The notes beneath the pieces were generated by a model, which was not told the DNA's origin, ran no database searches, and saw only the letters and a program-made list of their open reading frames with translations. The position numbers and the translations under genes were made by a program. Below are positions 8,025-13,787 of a DNA stretch of 13,787 nt, in pieces (position 1 is the stretch's first letter; every line of letters begins with the position of its first letter). The stretch lies in the NCBI GenBank assembly GCA_018399915.1, contig JAGYNW010000034.1:1-13787 (forward strand), written 5' to 3'. Source of the DNA: Candidatus Omnitrophota bacterium (lineage in GTDB: Bacteria > Omnitrophota > Gorgyraeia > Zapsychrales > Zapsychraceae).

Positions 8025-8049
8025 AATGTTTTAGTAAGTATAAAACATT
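8025..8049. repeat. Perfect 9-bp inverted repeat upstream of the giant gene
   Basis: AATGTTTTA (8025-8033), a 7-nt loop, and TAAAACATT (8041-8049). It lies 26 nt before the ATG of the giant gene and overlaps its candidate -10. No T-tract follows on either strand, so an operator-like site is likelier than a terminator. Confidence 0.7.
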
Positions 8050-8064
8050 CTTATCAGAAAGCAA
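8037..8064 (-). promoter_or_regulatory. Candidate promoter of the giant gene
   Basis: On the minus strand TTGCTT (8059-8064, weak -35) is followed after 16 nt by TATACT (8037-8042, 5 of 6 to TATAAT). The predicted transcript would begin near 8030 with a ~30-nt AT-rich leader lacking a Shine-Dalgarno sequence. Read-through from the upstream paralogue is equally possible, as I see no terminator in the 76-nt gap. Confidence 0.35.
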
Positions 8065-8075
8065 TTGCCGCGCGG

Positions 8076-11000
8076 CTAAAGCGCCACCAGGGCCTCCGCG
8101 TCGTCAGGTTCAGGTTGTGGCGGGGCTTCCTGACCCAGCATGAGGGGAATATTCACCGGCGTAATGTTGATGATGACCGGCAATAAACCTTCAATCCCGG
8201 TATTAAAGAAAGGTTGCTGTTCAAGCGGGAGAATGATTCCATTTCCATCCCGCCGGATTTCCATATGGATCAAGGCCGGGTTAAGGTTGATACCGCCGTA
8301 TTGATCCTGGGCCGGCCTGGCTTTTTGGTCAGCAGCCATGGCCTCATCATCAAATCGCCTTGTCCTGAGATCATCCCCGTTCGCGATAAAATAACGCCCG
8401 GGTTCCTCTCCGGTGATCTCGGCTTTCTCATGCACCAGCAGTTGGGTGACAATGTCCAGATAATCCTCTCGGCCAAGACCGGGATTTTCATATTCACTGG
8501 TGATCTTTTTGCCCTCCACAATGGGTGACAACGGCGCCTGCACAATATTCTCCACGTTGGGCGCCATGTCATGTTCAAAACCCCACATGTGAATGCCGTC
8601 CGGCCCGACAGAAATAAGGCCGCCTTCTTCTCCGAATTTAGGCGACATACCTTTGTCCATCTCAAAATGGGCGTAATAGCCGGATTTGGTCATAAATGAG
8701 GTCTTCAATTTCCGCAAGGTATTATGGCCGGTGATCCAATTAGAAATCTTCAGGTTCCCGTGAATGATGGGAATCCCGATCTTTTCACGGTATTTCTTGA
8801 TGTGCACAGGTTTGATCTGTGTGGTCATGTCCGCGTACCAACTATTGACGATACTGCGGGCCTCCCATTTATCCAGAAAGCTCAGCTCAGGATCCCGCAC
8901 ATCCGAGGTCATCTGATCAATGCCCGCGAAAACTTTATTATCCCGGTACTGTTTTCCTTTGTACTCGATCTCCAGCTCGCCGCTATCTTCGATGGGCAAC
9001 CAGCCGTGGCTGACCAGATCCTTGTAGATCGTGAAAAAATGGAGATTAAAACTTTCCCCGTAAAAATCACTGATACGTTGTAAGGTGACACTATGGATGT
9101 AGTTGGACTGATCATATTCCTCATACGGTTCATCCGTGATCACTCCGTCTTTGATCATTTGATTTAACTCGGCAATGACCTTTTCTCCCCAGCCTGTGTG
9201 ACTGGACCAGTCCTTGGACCACCACTCTTCGGTCTCATAAGCGTGCGTGTTGATCGCCTCCAGGGCCTGATACCAGAATTTGCCCTCATCCAGACGCGTC
9301 TGTAGCCGTTTATTCAGATCCACGCTGATCTGCCTGGCAAGCCGCATGGCCTCGACCCATTTGGTCATCTCGCTGGCTGCGGCGCCCTGGGCTTCACGAT
9401 CATCCCGGGCCTTTTTCAGTTCCTCGTAAGTGGATTCCCACCAGGCCACCGACGTATTCGCGATGCCATTCAATCCCATGGCCGGGTCGGGCACTGAGAT
9501 GCGTTTAAAATGACCGGCAAAGCGCTCCATGGCATCTAATTGCTGATCATTCCACAATGCGCTGAACTCTTTGTAAAATTCCACAAAAGTACTCCGGATC
9601 TCTTTGGCCTCACCCCTTAACGCGGCTTGATTGTAGGTCTTGACATCCGCATTAAATTCCGCTAAGCGTTTAGTCCACCAGTCAAAACTATTCATTGTGT
9701 CCGGTTGTAACGCCCGTTGTTCCTCGACCATGTCCCGGGCCTTACGTTTGAACGCCCGTTCTTTTTCCGTGCCCCGATCCAGGTACCAATGAAATCCCTC
9801 ATACCACGGCAAATGGACCCCGTTCATATTGCCTTCCATCCACTTGTCATGATTGCCCATGATAAACGCTACATTACCCGGGGCTATCTGCTTCAATTCC
9901 ATGGCCACATGCGCGCACTTGATCCCGTGTTCCCCCCTGTCAAAAAGATCACCGCCCAGAACGATTGCGCCTTGCATATCCTGCAGGGATAATCCCTGTT
10001 CATCCAATTGTTCTTTGATTGCGCGGCTCGGCGCGAGTTGCCCCTGAAATCCGATCAAACGGCTTAAGGCATTACTCAATAACGCCGTGAACCGGACCAC
10101 GTCCCCGTGAAAATCAGATAATACCTCATAACGGGGCAATTGACCGGTCCCGGGCTGGGCACGCTCTTTGGTGATCTCTCTTAAAATAAAATCGATCTGT
10201 TTCACGCGCAAGGTATCGTCCCGGGCGCGCTCCAGGTAATGACGGGAAAAATCAATATTCTCAGCTGTAGGCGCAAGTGTCTCAGCCAATGCTCCTTGGA
10301 CGCGGTCATTCTGCGCGGCCATCGCATTATCCCGCATGTCCCCGGATTGCACAAAAGGCGCTTGTTCGAATCGCGCCAAATCACTGCCCGGCTCCAATGC
10401 CAGCGCATTGACCGTAACCTGAAACTGCCTGGATGGTTCTGCCTGGCGATCAGCGCCCATGGCCAGGTCCGCACCGGAACCAAAGACCTCAGCCGCATCC
10501 CGGGTAACGGTTAGTTCAGCGGGCGCGATACGGGCCTGCAGCCCTCCGGAAAAATACCGGCGAGGGATCAACTCCTGCGCCTGTGTATCGTATTCTTCCT
10601 GAATAAAATTGTAAACACCCTGCTTGAATGCCGCCACATACTGATTGTAGATCGTCCGGGTTACGTCCGGGTCATCAACCCGGACCCCATTGACTTTGTT
10701 GCGGTCCACGTACACCTGGGCCAGAACACTTTCTTTCAGTGTGTTTTTGTACCAGGCCGCAAGAATTACGGCATGATAGATCTGCCGCAGATTGGCAAAG
10801 GTCTTACCCTGGTTCACTTCTTTTTCAATCGCCGGAACCAAGACCTCGCGCATGACCGCAGCTGTCAGATCATCTGTAGCCACAGGCGCTGTTGGGCCGG
10901 CGTGATTGCCTTGCGAAATCCCTGCCTGATCAAGTACCAGGTAATCCTCCTCGAGCATGACCTTCAGATGTGACCTGGCCACAAAAGCGGTTCCGTCTTT

Positions 11001-11621
11001 TTCATAGACCAAGGCATCTTCGGGAACGATCCAGATTTTATGAAAGGCATCCATCGGGATATCTGCTGTGCCCAGGGCTTGCCCGGCCTTGCGGTAAACC
11101 GCTTCCCAAAATTGCCCCCCCAAAGACTCTTGAGGATTGGTCATGGATGCCGAAAGTTGTTTCAAAAGGTAATCCTGAGCCAAAAGGTCCCGGCCCATAA
11201 TGGTTTTGCCAAAAGCCGGAGAGATGATCCTGTCTTGCTCGTAAGGAGACAGGTTTACCCAGGCCTCATCTTCAGGAATGGTCAAAGCCGCTAAAAAATA
11301 TTTGATAAGCCTGGTCGCCTCGCTTTTGAGGGCTGTTTTCGTAATTTGCGTATCTCCTGTATCCACAAGAAAATTAAAAGCAAACGGATCTTCCGGATCA
11401 ATAGTCACACCCTTGATCAGTATCGGAGTAAAGTTCTCTGAAATCTGTACTGCTGTGCCTGGCGCGGGCAAAAGACTGTCAGACAAAAAACTCTTTTGTG
11501 CCGATACAAGTTCCTGGGAAAGGCCGGGAGGACACAAGATGCTTAATAAAAAAGTCAAAAAGACAAAGAAAGACACCGATTGCGAAAAGACCCTTTTAGG
11601 ATTACAGGCGCTAAAGAACAT
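8076..11621 (-). CDS. Exported PPP-type metallophosphoesterase with Omnitrophota-type head and tail, 1181 aa
   Basis: This is a predicted exported phosphoesterase of unknown substrate. Residues 1-41 form a signal peptide (hydrophobic core SFFVFLTFLLSIL, cleavage probably near VSA). Residues 63-360 are the head homologous to the downstream giant, ending RRYFSGG. After a linker the catalytic core carries SDFHGD (D503, H505), GGDLFDRG (D558, D561, R562) and GNHD (N590, H591). About 350 mostly helical residues follow (roughly 600-945), then IIHGN (H954) and TGHN (H966), completing the metal-site order of PPP phosphatases. Residues 1109-1163 are the tail (GGINLNPAL ... PVIINITP) followed by an acidic, proline-rich end. 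I chose the ATG at 11619-11621 because AAAGGAG (11628-11634) lies 6 nt before it; an in-frame ATG 13 codons upstream lacks such a site. I count three cysteines in total. Protein, diadenosine-tetraphosphate or other phosphoesters are all possible substrates. Confidence 0.93.
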   Translation of the reverse strand: MFFSACNPKRVFSQSVSFFVFLTFLLSILCPPGLSQELVSAQKSFLSDSLLPAPGTAVQISENFTPILIKGVTIDPEDPFAFNFLVDTGDTQITKTALKSEATRLIKYFLAALTIPEDEAWVNLSPYEQDRIISPAFGKTIMGRDLLAQDYLLKQLSASMTNPQESLGGQFWEAVYRKAGQALGTADIPMDAFHKIWIVPEDALVYEKDGTAFVARSHLKVMLEEDYLVLDQAGISQGNHAGPTAPVATDDLTAAVMREVLVPAIEKEVNQGKTFANLRQIYHAVILAAWYKNTLKESVLAQVYVDRNKVNGVRVDDPDVTRTIYNQYVAAFKQGVYNFIQEEYDTQAQELIPRRYFSGGLQARIAPAELTVTRDAAEVFGSGADLAMGADRQAEPSRQFQVTVNALALEPGSDLARFEQAPFVQSGDMRDNAMAAQNDRVQGALAETLAPTAENIDFSRHYLERARDDTLRVKQIDFILREITKERAQPGTGQLPRYEVLSDFHGDVVRFTALLSNALSRLIGFQGQLAPSRAIKEQLDEQGLSLQDMQGAIVLGGDLFDRGEHGIKCAHVAMELKQIAPGNVAFIMGNHDKWMEGNMNGVHLPWYEGFHWYLDRGTEKERAFKRKARDMVEEQRALQPDTMNSFDWWTKRLAEFNADVKTYNQAALRGEAKEIRSTFVEFYKEFSALWNDQQLDAMERFAGHFKRISVPDPAMGLNGIANTSVAWWESTYEELKKARDDREAQGAAASEMTKWVEAMRLARQISVDLNKRLQTRLDEGKFWYQALEAINTHAYETEEWWSKDWSSHTGWGEKVIAELNQMIKDGVITDEPYEEYDQSNYIHSVTLQRISDFYGESFNLHFFTIYKDLVSHGWLPIEDSGELEIEYKGKQYRDNKVFAGIDQMTSDVRDPELSFLDKWEARSIVNSWYADMTTQIKPVHIKKYREKIGIPIIHGNLKISNWITGHNTLRKLKTSFMTKSGYYAHFEMDKGMSPKFGEEGGLISVGPDGIHMWGFEHDMAPNVENIVQAPLSPIVEGKKITSEYENPGLGREDYLDIVTQLLVHEKAEITGEEPGRYFIANGDDLRTRRFDDEAMAADQKARPAQDQYGGINLNPALIHMEIRRDGNGIILPLEQQPFFNTGIEGLLPVIINITPVNIPLMLGQEAPPQPEPDDAEALVAL
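8133..8297 (-). other. Conserved C-terminal tail of the phosphoesterase protein
   Basis: Residues 1109-1163 run from GGINLNPALIHMEI to LLPVIINITP, matching the end of the downstream giant. Here about 25 further residues follow, containing PPQPEPDDAE, so the tail need not be the extreme C-terminus. Confidence 0.8.
8577..10130 (-). other. PPP-type calcineurin-like phosphoesterase domain with large insertion
   Basis: Residues about 498-1015. Metal and active-site motifs in order: DFHGD (503-507), GGDLFDRG (556-563), GNHD (589-592), HGN (954-956), GHN (965-967). FHGD together with GDxxDRG points to the PPP (Ser/Thr phosphatase/ApaH/PrpE) branch. The gap between GNHD and HGN is about 360 residues, far longer than usual, and is rich in Trp, Lys and Glu, suggesting a helical insertion. 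Confidence 0.85.
10542..11435 (-). other. Conserved head domain of the phosphoesterase protein (residues 63-360)
   Basis: Homologous to the head of the downstream giant: FLVDTGD, LIKYFLAALTIPEDEAWVNL, SPYEQDRII, MGRDLLAQDYLLKQ, NLRQIYHAVILAAWYKNTLK, RRYFSGG. The two heads are clearly related in protein sequence, but their codons differ widely, so the duplication is old or the genes have shuffled independently. Confidence 0.85.
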
Positions 11622-11725
11622 GAAGGACTCCTTTAGTAAAATTAAACAATAACCAATCATAAATTGCTTTTTTTCATAAGACCTTTAAAAGCTATTGATA
11701 CGTGCACATTCTGGAAAGGAATTAA

Positions 11726-11754
11726 AAGATAACATGTTTTTTAAGGTTTTTCAA
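11726..11754 (-). promoter_or_regulatory. Candidate promoter of the phosphoesterase gene
   Basis: On the minus strand TTGAAA (11749-11754, 5 of 6 to TTGACA) is followed after exactly 17 nt by TATCTT (11726-11731, 4 of 6 to TATAAT). It predicts a ~100-nt leader before the ATG at 11621. An 8-bp palindrome AACATGTT (11731-11738) overlaps the spacer. Confidence 0.4.
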
Positions 11755-11822
11755 GAAATACACCTTAATTAATAGTAATAATAATCTTAAAAACCCAAAT
11801 CAAATTAATTGTTTCTTTTGGT

Positions 11823-11848
11823 ACTGCTACTGTAGCAGTTGTAGCAGT
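11823..11848. repeat. ACTGCTAC/GTAGCAGT palindrome plus adjacent repeat copy
   Basis: ACTGCTAC (11823-11830), one T, GTAGCAGT (11832-11839) form a perfect 8-bp inverted repeat. A further GTAGCAGT follows at 11841-11848, and a fourth copy, ACTGCTAC, lies at 11919-11926. The spacing of the two GTAGCAGT copies is 9 bp. It could be a binding site for a dimeric regulator or part of a structured RNA. Confidence 0.75.
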
Positions 11849-11927
11849 AATGACTTTTTAACAGATTTTAGGCAAAAAATGGCCTAAAATGGCAAAAATA
11901 CGTCATTTTTGGGTAAAAACTGCTACA
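11840..11927. repeat. Nested inverted repeats forming a possible 88-bp stem structure
   Basis: Outer arms TGTAGCAGT (11840-11848) and ACTGCTACA (11919-11927) enclose inner arms ATTTTAGGC (11865-11873) and GCCTAAAAT (11882-11890), whose loop is 8 nt. All arms are perfect 9-bp pairs. A smaller imperfect A/T hairpin lies at 11894-11910. No T-tract follows the inner hairpin, so a standard terminator is not supported. Confidence 0.65.
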
Positions 11928-11980
11928 AGATAAATTGAGAGAGGTTTAAAGATCAGCAGCCGGGAGATCCGGAAAAAGGC

Positions 11981-12745
11981 CTACGCAGACTTGTACAAAA
12001 GGTACATGCCCTTGAAAACCAGGCTGTCATCAATCTGGTCAATCTGTGAATGGATGTATTTTTTCATCAGGCGCGTATGCCCGCCGGTAACAATCACTTT
12101 GGGCTCTTGTTTAATCTGAAGCCCAAACTGTTCAATCAGCCCGGCGCACATGGATCCGTAACCATGAAAAATACCGCTGAGAATGCTTTCCCGGGTGCTT
12201 TTACCAATGAGATTGCGCGGGGCTTTGAGATCCTGCACCCGGGGCAATAAAGCGGTGTTGGCAAAAAGGGATTCCAGGGACAAGCGGATCCCGGGGATAA
12301 TCACGCCTCCTAAATACGCGCCGGAACAAGAAACCACATCAAAGGTTATGGCCGTGCCAAAATCGATGACCAGGGCCGGGGACCCGTACAGGGATTTTGC
12401 GGCAAAGGCACACAAAAGCCGGTCTTGCCCTACTTCATTGGGCCGATGATACTGATTCCTGATCGGTACGGTCAGATCTTTTCCCACTACCTTGATATCT
12501 GCCGTGGACCCAAGGACCTTCTTAATACCCCTTTTCACAGGTGCCACGGCCTTAGGCACGACCGAACAGATCACTGCGCTATTGAGATCCGGCAATGCGG
12601 TCTTGACATCGCGCAAGACGGCCTCCCACCTGGGGGCAAATCCCCGCATCCTGTCTGTGGAAAAAGAGACTTTACGCGTGATCTTGCCTGCCTTGAAAAC
12701 CGCCACGCTGATGGTTGTATTGCCGATATCAACACCTAATAACAT
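11981..12745 (-). CDS. coaX: Type III pantothenate kinase
   Basis: CoaX phosphorylates pantothenate with ATP in the first committed step of coenzyme A synthesis in the cytosol. It belongs to the acetate and sugar kinase/Hsp70/actin (ASKHA) fold and is unrelated to CoaA. Visible motifs: DIGNT at residues 6-10 (first phosphate loop), SVVP at 61-64, the type III signature EVGQDRL around 104-110 (D108, R109), DFGTAITFD at 128-136 (second phosphate loop), GGVIIPGI at 146-153 and VTGGHT near 219-224. Length 254 aa is normal for the family. The ATG at 12743-12745 has AAGGA 6 nt upstream. It follows uvrB after 19 nt, so the two are probably co-transcribed. I see no clear terminator after its stop. 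Confidence is high; the Bvg accessory factor family is the same family under an older name. Confidence 0.96.
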   Translation of the reverse strand: MLLGVDIGNTTISVAVFKAGKITRKVSFSTDRMRGFAPRWEAVLRDVKTALPDLNSAVICSVVPKAVAPVKRGIKKVLGSTADIKVVGKDLTVPIRNQYHRPNEVGQDRLLCAFAAKSLYGSPALVIDFGTAITFDVVSCSGAYLGGVIIPGIRLSLESLFANTALLPRVQDLKAPRNLIGKSTRESILSGIFHGYGSMCAGLIEQFGLQIKQEPKVIVTGGHTRLMKKYIHSQIDQIDDSLVFKGMYLLYKSA

Positions 12746-12764
12746 GTTCTGTCCTTGATTATCA

Positions 12765-13775
12765 TTATCTGTATTGTTCCGCCTTCATGGCCTTGATCTT
12801 ATCCCTGATCCTGGCTGCTTTTTCAAAATGCAGATTGCGGGCCGCAGTTTCCATTTCGCGCTCCAGGGCCGCGATGGAATCCAGAAAGATGTGCTCTTCA
12901 TCACTTTTGCCTACCACATCAAGCACCACATCATCGGCATGCTCAATCGCATAGCCTTCAATGCCCTGGCCGATGGCCTTGATAATAGTCGCGGGCTTGA
13001 TATTGTGCTCTTTATTGTAGGCGATCTGGATCTTGCGCCGGCGTTCACTTTCCTGGATCGTGGCCTTCATGGCGCTACTGACCGTGTCGGCGTACATGAT
13101 GACCCGGCCGTGGATATTACGCGCTGCCCGGCCGGCAACCTGGATCAAAGAGGTCTCTGAACGCAGAAACCCCTGCTTATCCGCGTCAAAAATCGCGACC
13201 AAAGACACCTCCGGCAAATCAAGGCCTTCCCGCAGAAGGTTGACCCCGATCAGACAATCGAATTTCTTCAAACGGAGGTCCTTGAGGATTTGAGCCCGGT
13301 CAATGGTTTTAATATCCGAATGCAGGTACTTTACCTTTAAGCCCTGTTCTTCCAAATACTCTGTCAGATCCTCGCTCATGCGCTTGGTCAGCGTTGTGAC
13401 CAAAACCCGCTCTTGCCTGTCCGCGCGCAGCTTGATCTCCGTAACCAGGTCCTCGATTTGTCCGGCCGTGGGACGTACCTCAATCGGCGGATCCACAATG
13501 CCGGTGGGCCTCACGATCTGCTCAACGATCTGATCCCGGGCCTGCTTGCGTTCGTAAGCCGAGGGCGTAGCCGAAACAAAGATCCTCTGGCCGATCGCCT
13601 TTTCGAATTCCTGAAATTTCAGCGGCCGGTTGTCCAGGCAGGACGGCAGCCGGAAACCATGTTTGACAAGGGTCTCCTTGCGGGCCCGGTCACCGGCGTA
13701 CATACCGTTCAACTGCGGCACGGTCACATGGGATTCATCAATCAAGGTAACAAAATCTTGTCGAAGAACAAGACG
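12765..13775 (-). CDS. uvrB: Excinuclease ABC subunit B (UvrB), C-terminal half
   Basis: UvrB verifies DNA damage after UvrA loading and recruits UvrC in nucleotide excision repair. The visible ~336 residues cover the second half of a protein normally ~660-680 aa: IDESHVTVPQLNGMYAGDR (helicase motif II and following), NRPLKF, VSATP (motif III region), TTLTKRM, GVNLLREGLDLPEVSLVAIFDADKQG (motif V), QVAGRAARN (motif VI) and a C-terminal UVR domain (LEREMETAARNLHFEKAARIRDKIK) that binds UvrC. The Walker A motif and beta-hairpin would lie outside the window. The frame is open from the stop at 12765-12767 up to 13775; a TGA at 13776-13778 interrupts it just before the edge. There is no true start inside the window. 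coaX follows after 19 nt. Confidence 0.95.
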   Translation of the reverse strand, partial: RLVLRQDFVTLIDESHVTVPQLNGMYAGDRARKETLVKHGFRLPSCLDNRPLKFQEFEKAIGQRIFVSATPSAYERKQARDQIVEQIVRPTGIVDPPIEVRPTAGQIEDLVTEIKLRADRQERVLVTTLTKRMSEDLTEYLEEQGLKVKYLHSDIKTIDRAQILKDLRLKKFDCLIGVNLLREGLDLPEVSLVAIFDADKQGFLRSETSLIQVAGRAARNIHGRVIMYADTVSSAMKATIQESERRRKIQIAYNKEHNIKPATIIKAIGQGIEGYAIEHADDVVLDVVGKSDEEHIFLDSIAALEREMETAARNLHFEKAARIRDKIKAMKAEQYR

Positions 13776-13787
13776 TCATCGGAGATG

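Larger units (their letters stand above)
11622..11980. other. AT-rich intergenic region between coaX and the phosphoesterase gene
   Basis: I see no gene, tRNA or canonical terminator here. It holds a candidate promoter and the ribosome-binding site for the phosphoesterase gene on the right-to-left path, and a repeat cluster (11823-11927) described separately. Base composition is visibly more AT-rich than the flanking genes. Confidence 0.7.

Noticed and set aside
956..11621. A polymorphic toxin with immunity-gene arrangement
   Set aside because: No small immunity-like gene follows either giant gene: only 76 nt separate them, and the second is followed directly by the groESL promoter. The effector-platform idea is kept, but not the toxin-immunity version.
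11523..11621. Lipoprotein signal in the phosphoesterase protein (LSILC at residues 26-30)
   Set aside because: The residue before Cys is Leu; a lipobox needs Gly, Ala or Ser there. An ordinary signal peptide fits better.
11622..11660. Upstream ATG extending the phosphoesterase protein by 13 residues
   Set aside because: No ribosome-binding site precedes it, whereas AAAGGAG lies 6 nt before the ATG at 11619-11621, and the shorter start gives a normal signal peptide.
11823..11839. BlaI/MecI-type operator
   Set aside because: CTAC-T-GTAG is superficially similar to the TACA...TGTA dyads of that family, but spacing and flanks differ and no such regulator gene is nearby.
11865..11890. Rho-independent terminator for coaX
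   Set aside because: The 9-bp stem is perfect but A/T-rich, and neither strand shows a U-tract directly after it.
11823..11927. CRISPR array
   Set aside because: The repeated unit is only 8-9 bp, occurs in both orientations and has no regular spacers.
13776..13778. TGA recoding (sense codon) in uvrB
   Set aside because: The giant gene and others end cleanly or run long without internal TGA, and the giant gene itself stops at TGA (956-958); an edge artefact is simpler.

Overview
The window is a bacterial chromosomal segment, possibly a whole contig, since both edges cut through genes. Every gene I can support lies on the minus strand. In transcription order (right to left) they are: the 3' half of uvrB, coaX (type III pantothenate kinase), a 320-bp AT-rich intergenic stretch with a repeat cluster, a 1181-residue exported protein with a PPP-type phosphoesterase centre, a 2347-residue exported multidomain protein, then groES and the start of groEL behind a CIRCE operator.

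The most likely source is a member of Candidatus Omnitrophota (formerly OP3). This rests on recall, not on a search. The two giant proteins share an N-terminal 'head' (VDTGD ... IKYFLA.LT.P.. ..WVNL.PYE.DRII ... MGRDLLAQDYLLKQ ... P[RK][KR]YFSGG) and a short C-terminal 'tail' (GGI[DN]LNPAL ... PVI[IL].ITP) that I associate with very long secreted proteins in that phylum. The housekeeping genes (uvrB, coaX, groES, groEL) only say 'bacterium'; CIRCE implies an HrcA-type heat-shock repressor.

Right end (12746-13787): uvrB and coaX are 19 nt apart and look co-transcribed. The last ~12 nt of the window break the uvrB frame with a TGA. Centre (956-11660): two tandem paralogous genes with signal peptides, homologous heads and tails, and unrelated middles. 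The upstream one carries a PPP phosphoesterase interrupted by a ~350-residue helical insertion. The downstream giant carries, in order, a class I SAM methyltransferase, a Cys/His transglutaminase-like domain, a TPR-like stretch, a region resembling SelO protein-AMPylating pseudokinases, an ADP-ribosyltransferase-like domain and a degenerate second transglutaminase-like domain. Left end (1-925): a heat-shock groESL operon with promoter, CIRCE and strong ribosome-binding sites.

The central pair is the point of interest. The head-plus-tail frame around interchangeable, apparently protein-modifying domains resembles a secreted effector platform. Several of these domains would need cytosolic cofactors (SAM, ATP, NAD), which hints at action inside another cell. 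That is inference; no secretion apparatus or immunity gene is visible in the window.
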